Origin: Oegoconia quadripuncta
Lineage: Eukaryota > Arthropoda > Insecta > Lepidoptera > Autostichidae
Length of the DNA stretch: 64,000 bases
Direction of reading: 5' to 3'
Assembly: GCA_949316235.1 (NCBI GenBank)
Contig: OX438750.1
Location: forward strand, 2,308,501 to 2,372,500
The notes below the pieces were generated by a model, which was not told the origin of the DNA, made no database searches, and saw only the letters and a program-made list of their open reading frames with translations. Below, one piece after another: positions 21,038 to 31,526 of the stretch. The position numbers and the translations under genes were made by a program. Every line of letters begins with the position of its first letter. Position 1 is the first letter of the stretch.

Positions 21038-21626
21038 AGGACCCCTATTCTCGCACACTCGACATTTGTCTATCGATAGACATTGGCATGTCTATCTCTT
21101 TCACACTTATATACGTGTGTAAAAGTGACAAACCTATTGATGTCGTTCGACATTGAAATCTCGAGTATGTGAGAATCAGGCTCCAGGGCAGCGATTCTCG
21201 CGCGTTCGACATTTACTGTCGATAGACATCCATAGGTTTGTCACTTTTGCACGCCCTTATTAGTACGAAAGAGATAGTTATACCAATGTCTATCGACAGT
21301 GAAATCTCGAACGCACGAGAATCGGGGTCCTGGGGGCTGATTCTCACACATTCGAGATTTCAATGTCGATAGACATTAATGGTTTGTCACTTTTACACAC
21401 GTATATAAGTGTGAAAGAGATAGACATGCCAATGTCTATCGATAGACAAATGTCGAGTGTGCGAGAATAGGGGTCCAGGCCCTGATTCTCGCGCATTCGA
21501 CATTTCAATGTCGAACGACATCAATAGGTTTGTCACTTTTACACACGTATATAAGTGTGAAAGAGATAGACATGCCAATGTCTATCGATAGACAAATGTC
21601 GAGTGTGCGAGAATAGGGGTCCTGGT
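21038..21626. repeat. Four adjacent copies of a 140-bp MITE in mixed orientation
   Basis: Copies lie at about 21038-21182 (+), 21188-21332 (-), 21336-21478 (-) and 21480-21626 (-). Each carries a TCGACATTT border, CTATCGATAGACA, and a CTATCTCTTTCACAC core, and ends beside GGGTCC/GGACCC. Copies 1 and 4 are almost exact reverse complements, so the block could fold into one long hairpin. A fifth copy, split by a SINE, is at 10.88-11.37 kb. Confidence 0.8.
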
Positions 21627-21699
21627 CCTAATTTGTCTAAAATCAAATCTGAGGTATCAAACGTACTACACACTTTCGCATTTACCGAATCGCATCGGA

Positions 21700-21955
21700 T
21701 TTTTCACCGTAAAGAAAAAATAGGGCATTATTAGCTAAGTGAAATAGAAGGTATTGGCATAGGTAGGTACGTTAATTTTTTTTTCAAAACCATCATCGAC
21801 GCAAGCGCTTTCCGGAGATTGATATGTGACTGGCAGGATTCGCAGGGTTCCTGTCATGCGTTTATTTGAAACTCATATTTTTTCATGCGACAAACGCGAC
21901 CGTGACACAAAGCTTTATTAGATGATGGTTTTGAAGAAATAAATAAGGTTTTTTG
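21700..21955. repeat. TACCTATGCCAATA repeat, reverse copy
   Basis: Inverted relative to 8405-8585: AAAAAATAGGGCATTATTAG, AAACCATCATCGACGCAAGC and ATATGTGACTGGCAGGATTC are recognisable. Ends next to repeat R copy 2. Confidence 0.6.
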
Positions 21956-21956
21956 G

Positions 21957-22315
21957 CGAGTGAAGTTGCATTTTTCTTTATAATTGTGAATTCTAACTTT
22001 TGAAGCTTAATAATGGCAGAATATTGTGCAGCAAACGTTAGTGATGGTGTACAAGTGAAGGGAAGTGTAAATTAAAGTGCGTAACGGAGCTTTCGGGCAA
22101 GAAGCCGCCAAAATCTTTTGTAAAGCATTCTGCCACTTTACTGAAGAATGACTTGACCGTGACTAGACTCTGTATACGCCATGTATACGACGAATTACTT
22201 GTTTTGACTGAGACTGACTTACAAACTAAAGAAATAAGAGAAATAAGACATGGATGTTATGGGCTAGATCCCTTTGCCTTCTCCTAGAGGAGAGAATAAA
22301 ACGAAGAAAAAAAAA
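21957..22315 (+). repeat. Dispersed repeat R, copy 2
   Basis: Matches copy 1 from GGCGAGTGAAGTTGCATTTT to CTAGAGGAGAGAATAAAACG, followed by an A-run. A few indels. Confidence 0.75.
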
Positions 22316-22444
22316 ACTATTTATGCCAAAACCCTCTATTGCACTTACCTAATATGTCCTATTTTTTTTCCTTACGGTAAAAATACTGATCCGGTATACA
22401 TTATAGTTCGAATTGATTGATAGCATGAAAAGATGTAGGTGATT

Positions 22445-22665
22445 TTTTTTTTCATGCAAGACGGGTTCGTACTTGACCTCAATCACACCTGATGTTACAT
22501 TGCTGCTTGGCGGCAGATTTAGATAAGATGCTGGTAGCTAGCCAGGCGAACATTTAAAATGCCCTACCACCAACCAGACCGAGTACTTAAACATGTACCC
22601 CACTGGGGATCGAACCCACGACCTCCGAATCGTAAACCCAATGTTGTTTACATTGAGCCACGGAG
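22445..22665 (-). mobile_element. SINE-B copy with internal deletion
   Basis: The tail (CTTGACCTCAATCACACCTG) joins directly to ACATTGCTGCTTGGCGG, removing about 130 bases of the body. The head (GGGGATCGAACCCACGACC) is intact. Confidence 0.78.
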
Positions 22666-22669
22666 GCGG

Positions 22670-23535
22670 TTATAATATTGATAGTTGAAGTAAGGGATAT
22701 TTGAATTAGCAGAACCAAGTCTCCCAGCAATGTATACCGAATTAGTCTTTGCATTTAGGATGGTGTAACAGACCCTATACACATGTCTAGTATAAATTAA
22801 TAATTTTATTAATGAATCAATCTGTTTTGTATACCGATTATGGGTTAACGTTGGCACTGGCAACGCTGCTTGGGTACTGCGTTGTCTACTTGCGTGATCA
22901 AATCGTTGGTCGCGTGCTGCGCCGTAATAACTTGTGTACCGAATACGTCTGTCAAATAGGACGGGTTTATGCCAAAGATACGATATCTGTATCGTATAGA
23001 TACAAAGAGTAAATAGATGCTCTGGAATTTAGCTATATCACTGTATTGATTAATTCGCTTAAATTAAGTACCCACAGAGCTCCTTTGTGTAGGGGTATAT
23101 TGAAAGTATGCAATAGCGGACAGTGTATAGCGAGTGGGGTGTACCTACCGGCCAATACAAGAGTCATACGTCATGCGTGAGGAAGTGTAATTGGATGTGT
23201 GAATGTGTGTGTGCCCAACAGTGTACCTACACAGTATGTATGTGTGTGTGTAGTAATTGTCTACGCTAGTGCTTCGACAGTATCTGCTACGAAAACTACG
23301 ACGACTGCCTTCGAAACGAATGGTTGAGAGTTCGAAACCAGCTAGGTGTAAATTAAATGTACCTATGTGTGAAAAACACTTCACATGTGTAATTAATTAT
23401 AGCCTAATGCACTGTCAATATAACCAATAATAAGTAATAGGTACATCCTATACATACACTGCAAACTGCAACTCAGTCAACCTATTTATGAAAATGAAAA
23501 TGATTTATTGCGTAACATTAATTCACGACAGTAGC
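22670..23535. other. Unassigned AT-rich sequence
   Basis: No repeat family, RNA gene or exon recognised. GT-rich runs increase toward the satellite at 23540. Confidence 0.5.
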
Positions 23536-23540
23536 TAGTT

Positions 23541-23543
23541 GTG

Positions 23544-23591
<48 letters not shown>

Positions 23592-23719
23592 GTGTGCGTG
23601 TGCGTGTGCGTGTGCGTGTGCGTGTGCGTGTGCGTGTGCGTGTGCGTGTGCGTGTGCGTGTGCGTGTGCGTGTGCGTGTGCGTGTGCGTGTGCGTGTGCG
23701 TGTGCGTGTGCGTGTGCGT

Positions 23720-23751
<32 letters not shown>

Positions 23752-23772
23752 ATGTGTGTGTGTGTGTGTGTG
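23541..23772 (+). repeat. (TG)n and (TGTGCG)n satellite
   Basis: Pure TG on both flanks with about 24 hexamer units GTGTGC in the middle (about 23590-23735). Every frame reads as a simple repeat, so no coding is implied. Confidence 0.97.
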
Positions 23773-23789
23773 TTGAAAATAGTCCTATA

Positions 23790-24870
23790 ATCAAACCATT
23801 ATTGCTATAAATTACAATGTTTTGTCTTTTGGCAATTGTGTTCCTATAACAGTGATGTTTTTGTTTTAATATATTGTTCTATATTTTAAGTATCGCTCTT
23901 TGTCTGCAATAAAAAATTTTAACTTCGTTTTTCATTCCGAGGGTTTGCTGGAAGAAAATTTGTAATTTCTGTCCTATGTTTGTTCAATGTATGTTTGTTT
24001 ACTTATGTATGCAATAAAGTGTTTGTCGTGTTAATTTTGTTGGACCTTCCATATTTCAGATCTTTTCTAGTCTAAAGTTACAGACGGACGAGAAGCTAGT
24101 TGGTTTTTTACAGTAATGTTTTTGATGCCATTTATTTTACTTAAGCAACTGCATATCCCCGTTCAAAATGGCAGATGGCAAAACTAGGGGTTATGATTTT
24201 ATTTTTTACGATACGCGAGCCCGCCCGTACCAAGTACGGCTCGTTAGCTAGGATACCTACAGGAGGCTGGCTAAATTTTATACTGTACATCTTATTAAAA
24301 TATACATTTTTGGTCTGTCATTGGGCAAAAGAAATGAAGCATAAGGTGATTTGTTTCTTCATGGGTTTTTCCAAATTTTGCAATTTCAATTCAAGTCAAC
24401 GATTAAATTGTTTTCGACTGACATCAAACATAAATAGAATTGTAATAATCTGTAGAACTCATAATATTAGTCATGTAAGGCTTTTTTTTTTTTTTTTTCT
24501 TGTTTTTTTTTGAGGGTTTTGTCGCTTTAGCGATTATGTCACCCTCGTGACAGACCTCAACAACTCAGAGTACTTATAACCTACATACATTAATCTATGG
24601 AAGCAGAAGATCAATCTTAATTTCTATTAGTCATTACAATTTCGAATAGTTGATTATAAAGCCCTGGCTTCTTCCGAAAGGGGACAGGCCAATATACTAT
24701 TACATTTACCAATATCCTCACATACTATTGATGGTAACAACTGTCGTCTTTGTGACTCATTCCGCACGCATTCAATGAGTGCATGGTAAACATCTTCCAC
24801 CACATCACACAGTCATGTAAGGTTGAGATATGATGCCGACGGTAGATGGCGGAGTGTAGCTGGGTTGTGG
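23790..24870. other. Unassigned sequence with a poly-T run
   Basis: Includes a LINE-like 3' end (23960-24020, ATGTATGCAATAAAGTG) and a T-run at 24482-24510. No exon seen. Confidence 0.45.
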
Positions 24871-24879
24871 TTGAATGCC

Positions 24880-24992
24880 TCGTCACAACCTATTATCTTG
24901 CTCCGGGTGTCGTGACAGCTGCTCCTTTCACGACCTCCTTAACGCCACAGTAAATGCTGGTAGAGCAGCTAAGGTTCGGTCCAATAAAGAAA
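24880..24992 (+). mobile_element. LINE ORF2 C-terminal fragment
   Basis: Reads CSGCRDSCSFHDLLNATVNA then GRAAKVRSNK, clearly related to the minus-strand LINE end at 62179-62484. Confidence 0.72.
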
Positions 24993-25019
24993 CATGTCTC
25001 GACTCGAAAATAAGAAAAC

Positions 25020-25250
25020 TCTGACCACTACACCCAAAGGTCGGGGGTTCAAATCCCGCTAGGGGCATATGTTTGTTTGAGAATACGGCCATGTGTACCC
25101 GAGTTAAAGGATGTTTTCATTTATAATGAGTATTTATTTACAAAAAAAATATGTATTTGTGTAGTATATCAACCATCTGGTATCCACAACAACACAAGCT
25201 TATAGTTACATAAAGTGGAACTAGATGGCATTGTGTGCATGCCCACGGAT
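25020..25250 (+). mobile_element. SINE-A copy
   Basis: The head begins near GACCACTACACCCAAAGG with the B box GGTTCAAATCCCGC (one change), followed by the family body ending GAACTAGATGGCATTG. Confidence 0.78.
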
Positions 25251-25750
25251 ATTTATTTATCTTCGGACAGTAAGTATTATTGAAACTATGTTTTAATTAA
25301 GTGAAAACAGTCAAGTGTCAAGTCTGACGTTTTATACAAAGCACGTTCACAAATATTCTCAATAATTGCCAACAGTAAGTCCATTGTAATTTCCCATAAT
25401 ACATTTTGTACCTATGTCCGTGGTGACATATCGATTTCATTATAAACCACCTTGTTAACGCCATTCATATTTATATAATACAATACACGCAATATAAACA
25501 TACACAAGTTTATGTATACATATATCTATTAAAATTCCCTATCCTTACCTGAAAACAAGGTGAAGATTCAATCGCGCGCGCATCGTAGAAAAGCTAGCTC
25601 ACTCATTCAAGCAATTCATTCAGACGGTTCATTCAATCGTTCTCTTCTTCTAAAACCGCTCTCGCTACTATCGAAACGCGCCGCGTCGGTTGTCCTTTTG
25701 AAAATTATTAAAATCTATATAAACTATCCAAATTTGTGTAGTGTAGTGTG

Positions 25751-25975
25751 ACGACCGATTGGTGTAGTGGATAGTGACCCTATCAGCGAAACCAACGGTT
25801 GCGGGTTCGAATCCCGCGAGGGGTAAATGTTTGTGTGATGAATACGAACATTTATTCCCGAGTCTTGGATGTTTATATAAGTATTTATGTATGTTTATCC
25901 GTTATCTAGTATCCATAGCACAAGCTTTGCTTAGTTTGGGACTGGATGATTGGTGTAAGTGTCCGAAATATTATA
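25751..25975 (+). mobile_element. SINE-A variant, subfamily with GATAGTGACCC head
   Basis: The tRNA-like head is GATTGGTGTAGTGGATAGTG, then GGTTCGAATCCCGCGAGG, then a shorter body ending GTGTAAGTGTCCGAAATA. It is almost identical to the copy at 44257. It sits directly downstream of a TATATAAA and before the first candidate exon of the coiled-coil gene. Confidence 0.82.
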
Positions 25976-25992
25976 TTATATTAATATTACAG

Positions 25993-26309
25993 ACTTGTTG
26001 TAGTAGTTTGTATCCAAATTTGTGTGTGGAGTGCTGCTCTGTGTCTACGAGTGTCACAAACTTGGTGTCGTCTTTGGAAACCAGCCGCAGGTCTAGAGAA
26101 ACGCAGCTATCGAAGATTCGGATCCACGCGTGAGTTAAAAAGTCCTTGTTTTCCCTTGATCCCATTTTCTATCGCCTCGACATTTCTCACCACCACCCTG
26201 TATACGATTCATGTTTGTTTATGTACCCAACTTGTACCTATGTAGGGTTGACGAAAATTATGCAAAACACCGCCAGAACGTGGAAGCAACTCGCGGCCTC
26301 TACATCCAG
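25993..26309 (+). CDS. Two candidate upstream exons of the coiled-coil gene
   Basis: Two blocks have good splice sites: 25993-26129 (acceptor attacag, donor gtgagt) and 26246-26309 (acceptor tgtag, donor gtgaga). They join in phase 2 to an open frame that continues, in phase 0, into the exon at 31512. The first block is Cys/Ser-rich (CCSSLYPNLCVECC) and the second reads VDENYAKHRQNVEATRGLY. No Met is present before the ATG at 31527, so they are either 5' UTR exons that happen to stay open or coding exons whose start lies further upstream. A TATATAAA at 25716-25723 could be a promoter element. A variant SINE (25751-25975) sits between it and the first exon. Confidence 0.4.
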
Positions 26310-27690
26310 GTGAGACAAACCTTTCGTTAAATGATAGATAGATAGATAAACGTTTATTTGTTTCTCCAGCCACACACATACATTAAATAATAATACACAT
26401 AATTTAGACTACAGTACAGTTGCAATAAAAACAGAACATATAAAATGTATCTATGTGTGTGCTGCAGCGGCACAAATGGGCCTTTTAATTAAATAGTAGG
26501 TACTAGGGACGCATGAATTACCTAGTTAATTAATAATTGTTAAGGAAGGTCATGGTTACCTTATACCGGATGAGTTTTTACTGTAAGAAAAAAAAACGGC
26601 ATATTAGGTGGCTACGCAATGTTTCCTTATATCATATGGGCCACTAACGCCATCTGTGGGCTAAGAGGCTCATTAATTTGCTGTATGCGGTCGCCAAAGC
26701 TACAGCGTTACGGCGAAGATGTCGCCACACGTGTTCAAATTGATTATTTTGGCGAACAATCGACATCATTTATTGGTCAATTTCATCGAGAAAAGACGTT
26801 ACGACAAGATGGCGTAAAAATGGTGTCCAATTGTGTCTCCGCTTCGCTCCTTAAAAAATAAGATTGTTTTGCCGCTTTTAACTGAAAACCCGCTTATTTT
26901 ACCTATGCTTTTAACTGTGTGTGTTTTTATTAATTTGAACTAACGTTTAACACGTGCAAAAAATTGTGAAGAACTAACTATTAGTTGTAGTAGCTGAATC
27001 GAATACTTGGCCGTGCTGCTGGATCCTGCTCGACATCCTGAATTGATACTCGCAAGGTTAGTAGCTAATAATAGTTACGCAGCTTTGGTGTGGTGTCCTA
27101 TAATTTTTAGGGAAACAAGTGAGGTTTTGCTTCCAGGTATACAACCATAATAATAATTGACTTTCCCGCTTGGTGGGCTATTTACACGCCCTGCCATTAG
27201 GTAAGTGAAATAGAACGTATTGGCATAGGTAGGTAGTTTGTTTTTTCAAAACCATCATCGAATAACGCCTTAATTGTGTCATTTAACGGTCGCGTTTGTA
27301 ATCTATTCCACATAATTACATCATTAAATTAAATAAACAAAGAAACCTTCGAGAAAATATGTGTTCCTAATAAATGTCGCACGATAGGACCCTGCGAATC
27401 ACGCCAGTCGCTATCAATATGAGGACAGCGCGTGCCATTTTGAACAAAAAAATAATAAAGAACAAACAAACATCCAAACTTTCGCATTTATAATATTAGT
27501 ATATCGCTTTAAGTAATAACACCGCCAACTGCCTACAATAATTTCTATTTCACTTACCTAAAATGCTCTATTTTTTGTCCTTGGGTACAGCAAAAAAACT
27601 AATTCTGTATAGAGTCTGATCCTTGTAGATATTTACTGAGTTCCTTTTGATGGGCCAAAGGATCTCCAGAAGCTTTATTTTTTGACGACG
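26310..27690. other. Intron of the coiled-coil gene with rearranged repeat pieces
   Basis: A (GATA)n-like start at 26333 leads into unique DNA. Pieces of the TACCTATGCCAATA repeat occur at 26560-26615, 27190-27270 and 27395-27600. A reverse Helitron-like edge (CCAAACTTTCGCATTTATAA) is at 27474-27505. Confidence 0.5.
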
Positions 27691-27696
27691 ATTTTT

Positions 27697-27955
27697 GACG
27701 ACCTTTTGGTGTAGTGATTAGCAACTCTGACCGCTATACCAAAAGGTTGCGGGTTCGAATCCCGCTAGAGGCATATGTTTGTATGATGAATACAGACATG
27801 TGTACCTGAGTTATGGATGTTTTTCATTTATAATAAGTATTTATATACAAAAAAAATGTATTTATGTAGTATATCAATCAACCATCTAGTATTCACAACA
27901 CAAGCCTATAGTTGCTTACTGTGGAACTAGATGGCGCTGTGTGTATGTCTAAGGA
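27697..27955 (+). mobile_element. SINE-A copy
   Basis: Complete head (TTTTGGTGTAGTGATTAGCA, GGTTCGAATCCCGC) and body ending CTAGATGGCGCTGTG. Confidence 0.85.
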
Positions 27956-28287
27956 TATGTATTAAGTATATTTTTTTATGACTAGGTAACTATTTTTCGC
28001 CTTTCCCCATGTCCGTCTGTCTGTCCGCGGCTTAGCATACCCATACCAAATTACAGCTTTCCAGTAACTACTAACTACTACGCCGATATAAAAAAAAATC
28101 TTGAAAAATATTTACACGTGAAGTGGGGTTCGTCGTCCGACTATCCAAATAGGTCGTTCAGAAATATTAGAGAGTTTATGTATCAATTCAGGCGTTTAAG
28201 AAATATTAAGCTTTAATTAAAAGTTGGTTTTGGATTCGTGACATAATTCCCGGCAGTAGTATATGGTAAGAAAGTTAAAATGAAAAC

Positions 28288-28480
28288 CATCACAGCTAAG
28301 TAGAGGGCGGCAAACGAGCATCGGGTCACCTGATGGAAAGCAATCACCGCCGCCCATGGACACCCGCAACACCAAAAGGGTCACAGATGCGTTGCCGGCC
28401 TTTGAGGAAGGTGTAGGCTCGTTTCTTGAAGGTTCCAATGTCGTACTCGTTCGGGAATATCGCTGCCGCTGCAGGCTTTA
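28288..28480 (-). mobile_element. LINE 3' end, antisense
   Basis: On the minus strand it encodes [21 protein letters not shown] residues ending GVHGRR and a stop, as at 61590-61692, followed by the 3' UTR. Confidence 0.8.
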
Positions 28481-28506
28481 TAAGTTTTTCTAAAAGCTAT
28501 TTTTTT

Positions 28507-28808
28507 TATGCACAACGTGTTGGTCTTGACCTCAATCAAACGAAGTCGAAGGTGGAAGCGTACTTACCCGGAAACCCCAACACATTTGCGGGACGTGCTA
28601 TCTTATCTCTAACAACCGGAACACAACAATGCTATTAACATTGCTGCTTGGCGGCTGATTTAGATAAGATGGTGGTAGCTAGCCAGATGGACATTTAAAA
28701 TGCTCTACCACCAACCAAACCGAGTACTTAAACATGTACCCCGCTGGGGATCGAACTCGCGACCTCCGAATCGTAAACCCAATATTGTTTACATTGAGCC
28801 ACGGAGGG
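28507..28808 (-). mobile_element. SINE-B copy, near complete
   Basis: Antisense copy from tail to head, with ATGTACCCCGCTGGGGATCG and ATTGAGCCACGGAGG at its 5' end. Confidence 0.83.
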
Positions 28809-28884
28809 TTAACGCTGCACATGCTGATCTGGACCATTTCGTTGTGCCCTGATATGGGTCACGTTTCCTGTTACCGACTTAGTG

Positions 28885-29037
28885 TTTTATAATGGTGTCT
28901 ATTCGGATGTACACCAACTAAACTAAAACCAGTTTTAGAGTAATACTGTCTCTTTCTCCCTGGTACAGTACGATGCGACGGCACCACTCTAAAACTGGTT
29001 TTAGTTTTAGTTGGTGTACATCCGAATCGACACTATT
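28885..29037. mobile_element. Foldback MITE, GGATGTACACCAACTAAA arms
   Basis: Arms at about 28890-28940 and 28985-29035 are reverse complements (AACCAGTTTTAGAGT and its complement), separated by about 45 bases. A half copy is at 55935-56040. Confidence 0.78.
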
Positions 29038-29727
29038 GTATATGTATAATGTAGGTTACAAGACTTGTATCGTGGTCAACGAATTTGTTCTATTTTTAAA
29101 CGACTTCAAAAAAGGAGGAGGCTCTGTATTCGGGGCGTATTTTTTTTTTTCTGTTGAAAATTATTTATCAAACAACAAAAAGCCTCCTTGTAAGTTTGTG
29201 ATATTGTGAGGGGGAAGGAACAGACCCCACCGCGAGGCCCGATACCTACGCAGTGCCTATGCAATTGCCCGGTTTTTTTGACGTACAATCCAATCATCCT
29301 AAAAGTATCACATGGGCTAAAGTGCCGCGGCATCGACATCTATTAGAAACTATTCGCATTACAACAACCACGAAACCAACTACACTAGCTACTCACAGAG
29401 CAAAGTGTTTACACGTATAGGAGTATAGATACCATCCATAAACATCCGCTACTGAGATGTGTAGCAAAATTTCGTCCACATTTTTAATAGACGTCGTAGT
29501 ATAGTGGACAGTAGCATCAGTCATTAAAACAAAGTTGTGCAAGTGCAAATCTCAGTAGATGCTGCAGCAGAGCTGACGAAATTTTCTTACTCATTCATAT
29601 GTGACATATTATTATTGTATTGGTTTGAGTGTTGATATTGTATGAATACTTTGTAATAGATGGTGCTAGAGTGCGTCGGTCCATACGGTCCGTATAATAC
29701 TTTTAGGGAGATTCGACTGTACCGAAC

Positions 29728-29870
29728 TTTTTTTTTTTTTTTTTTTTATATGAGAGAGCGGCAAACGAGCATGCGGGTCACCTGATGGAAAGTAATCACC
29801 GCCGCCCATGGACACCCGCAACACCAAAAGGGTCACAGATGCGTTGCCGGCCTTTGAGGACTTCACGACT
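29728..29870 (-). mobile_element. LINE 3' end with poly(A), antisense
   Basis: A T-run at 29728-29747 is the poly(A) of a minus-strand insertion. The same RT tail as at 28288 follows but is shorter, so this is a heavily 5'-truncated copy. Confidence 0.82.
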
Positions 29871-29896
29871 TTTTTCCCAAATGGGGTGGTCAGAGA

Positions 29897-30246
29897 CAGA
29901 GGCGTCTTTACCTATGGTGCAGAGCGCCGGGTCTAAGGGGGCGCCGAGCGCCCTCTAATGCGACACCTCCAAAGATGCGTCGCTCGCGGCGCCGGCGCTC
30001 TCGAAGACCCTGCGCTCGTGTTATGGCCGACACCGGGCGCGCGGTAGCAAAGCGAGGCTAGGTACTCCTTTCCTACTGTATTTAAAACACAATAAAAAGA
30101 ACAAAAATTTGAAAGAAAGAACTACAAAGTTGTATTTTTTTATTCTTATAGCTGTTCGTATTCCATTTTGACCCCGCTCCTACTAGACTAGGGGGCGCCA
30201 GGGTACTGGTTGCACACGGGCGCCACAAGGGCTAGAGACGCCTCTG
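29897..30246. mobile_element. hAT-type MITE with 8-bp target duplication
   Basis: Inverted ends CAGAGGCGTCT and AGACGCCTCTG bound a 350-bp GC-rich element with no ORF. The direct repeat GTCAGAGA flanks both sides (29889-29896 and 30247-30254). An 8-bp duplication and CAGRGGC-like ends are the hallmark of the hAT superfamily. Confidence 0.88.
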
Positions 30247-30521
30247 GTCAGAGATATCTTATTCTTATCCCAAACAAGTGTTTGGTGTGCCAATTGAATA
30301 CTTGAAACAACATCAACGTTTCACCTTTCGCAATAAATGCACACATAAGAAGGTAAGACCTTCGACGTTGAAACGTGCAAGTCTATGAAAGTTTTTGGTG
30401 GAAAGTCTTTTAATGACTTGCATAATTCGGAGGCACTATTTCGGGGATACAAATTGTAATCATGTGTAGAACAGTACTTGCGTATGAGAAATGAAGACAC
30501 TTTCAGAATCCTCACTAAAAT

Positions 30522-30925
30522 ATTAGGTCTTTACCTATGAAATTGGAGTTCTTTTTCTTAGTTAATCATATGTACCAATTCCTGCGATTTTCGAAGCTAG
30601 GATCCAAATTTGTTTTTTATTTGGAAAATGGAATATTATTTCAAGGTTTCACGTGAAATATTTTTTAATTTCTGGGCTAAATCACATAATAAAAAAAATT
30701 TGAACAGAGCTCTTTTCATGTGCTTCCCATAATCATTTCTTAGATTCGCTGAAACTTTTATGAAGCGGTTACTTTTAAAAATTAACGCTGCCTATACTTA
30801 ACTTAATGTTATCCGATAATACACACAAAGTTTAGCTAAATTTGGATTTGTCGTTCCCCAAAAAAAAATCAAAAATGTTTGTATGGAGAAAACAGTCTTA
30901 ATGAAACTCAAAACGCCAACCAATG
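30522..30925. mobile_element. MITE with ACCTATGAAATTGG inverted ends, copy 3
   Basis: Starts TAGGTCTTTACCTATGAAAT and runs to AAACTCAAAACGCCAACC, where the right end is damaged. It is the cleanest interior copy for defining the family. Confidence 0.7.
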
Positions 30926-31119
30926 ATGGGGCACGAAGTGCCTGAATTTATTTAAATTTTGAATAATAGTTTAGCTTGAAGAGCTTTTAGGTAGGAATTT
31001 AAAAGGGATTATGAAATGAATTGTTTTATTTTTATATTTAACAAATTAATTATATTTCGACTTAAATTACAAATAAATTACATAAATTTACAAGTTTGAA
31101 GACAAAGCGGCAAGAGTGA

Positions 31120-31400
31120 GTGGTGAAAGATAGGACAGTCAAAAAAAGGAAAGAAGGAAAAAGAGAGGAGTGTTTAACAGACAACATAAGCGTCGGAGAA
31201 ATTAACCAGCTCTCCGAAAGGCTGGCTTACTGTGTAGAAGAAGACCACCCTGGTTCATGGCGCACTTGGGCGTTTGATTGGTGGTTACTTGGATGCGTGG
31301 GTCGCTTGGGACCGTAGTAGGACGATGCATGTGGGCATCAAAGAGTTCCACCATGGCTCTGTCAGGCTGTATGGCTTCAGAGAACCCAATATTAAATACT
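31120..31400. other. Unassigned stretch before exon 1 of the coiled-coil gene
   Basis: Open for 65 codons on the plus strand from 31120, but with no recognisable domain, poor context and no splice continuity to the exon at 31512. Treated as intron or 5' flank. Confidence 0.4.
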
Positions 31401-31526
31401 TTTTAAACTATATAGTTTTTCCTTTAGACATATTTGGCACAACTTTTGACATTACCAAAATAGCTAAATTCCATTAGGATATATAGTTTCAATGAACAAT
31501 GTTCAGGTTAGCGTCTGCTCCCCATC

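Noticed and set aside
23486..23810. Long open frames in several frames reading Thr-His, Cys-Val or Arg-Val repeats
   Set aside because: They are translations of the TG/TGTGCG satellite and carry no non-repeat sequence.
25774..26133. 119-aa plus ORF crossing the SINE and first candidate exon
   Set aside because: The N-terminal part translates SINE sequence, and an acceptor at 25992 separates it from the exon-like part.
31120..31477. Possible gene around two plus ORFs before the coiled-coil gene
   Set aside because: No domain, no splice phase agreement and a frame break between the two pieces; noted only as unassigned.
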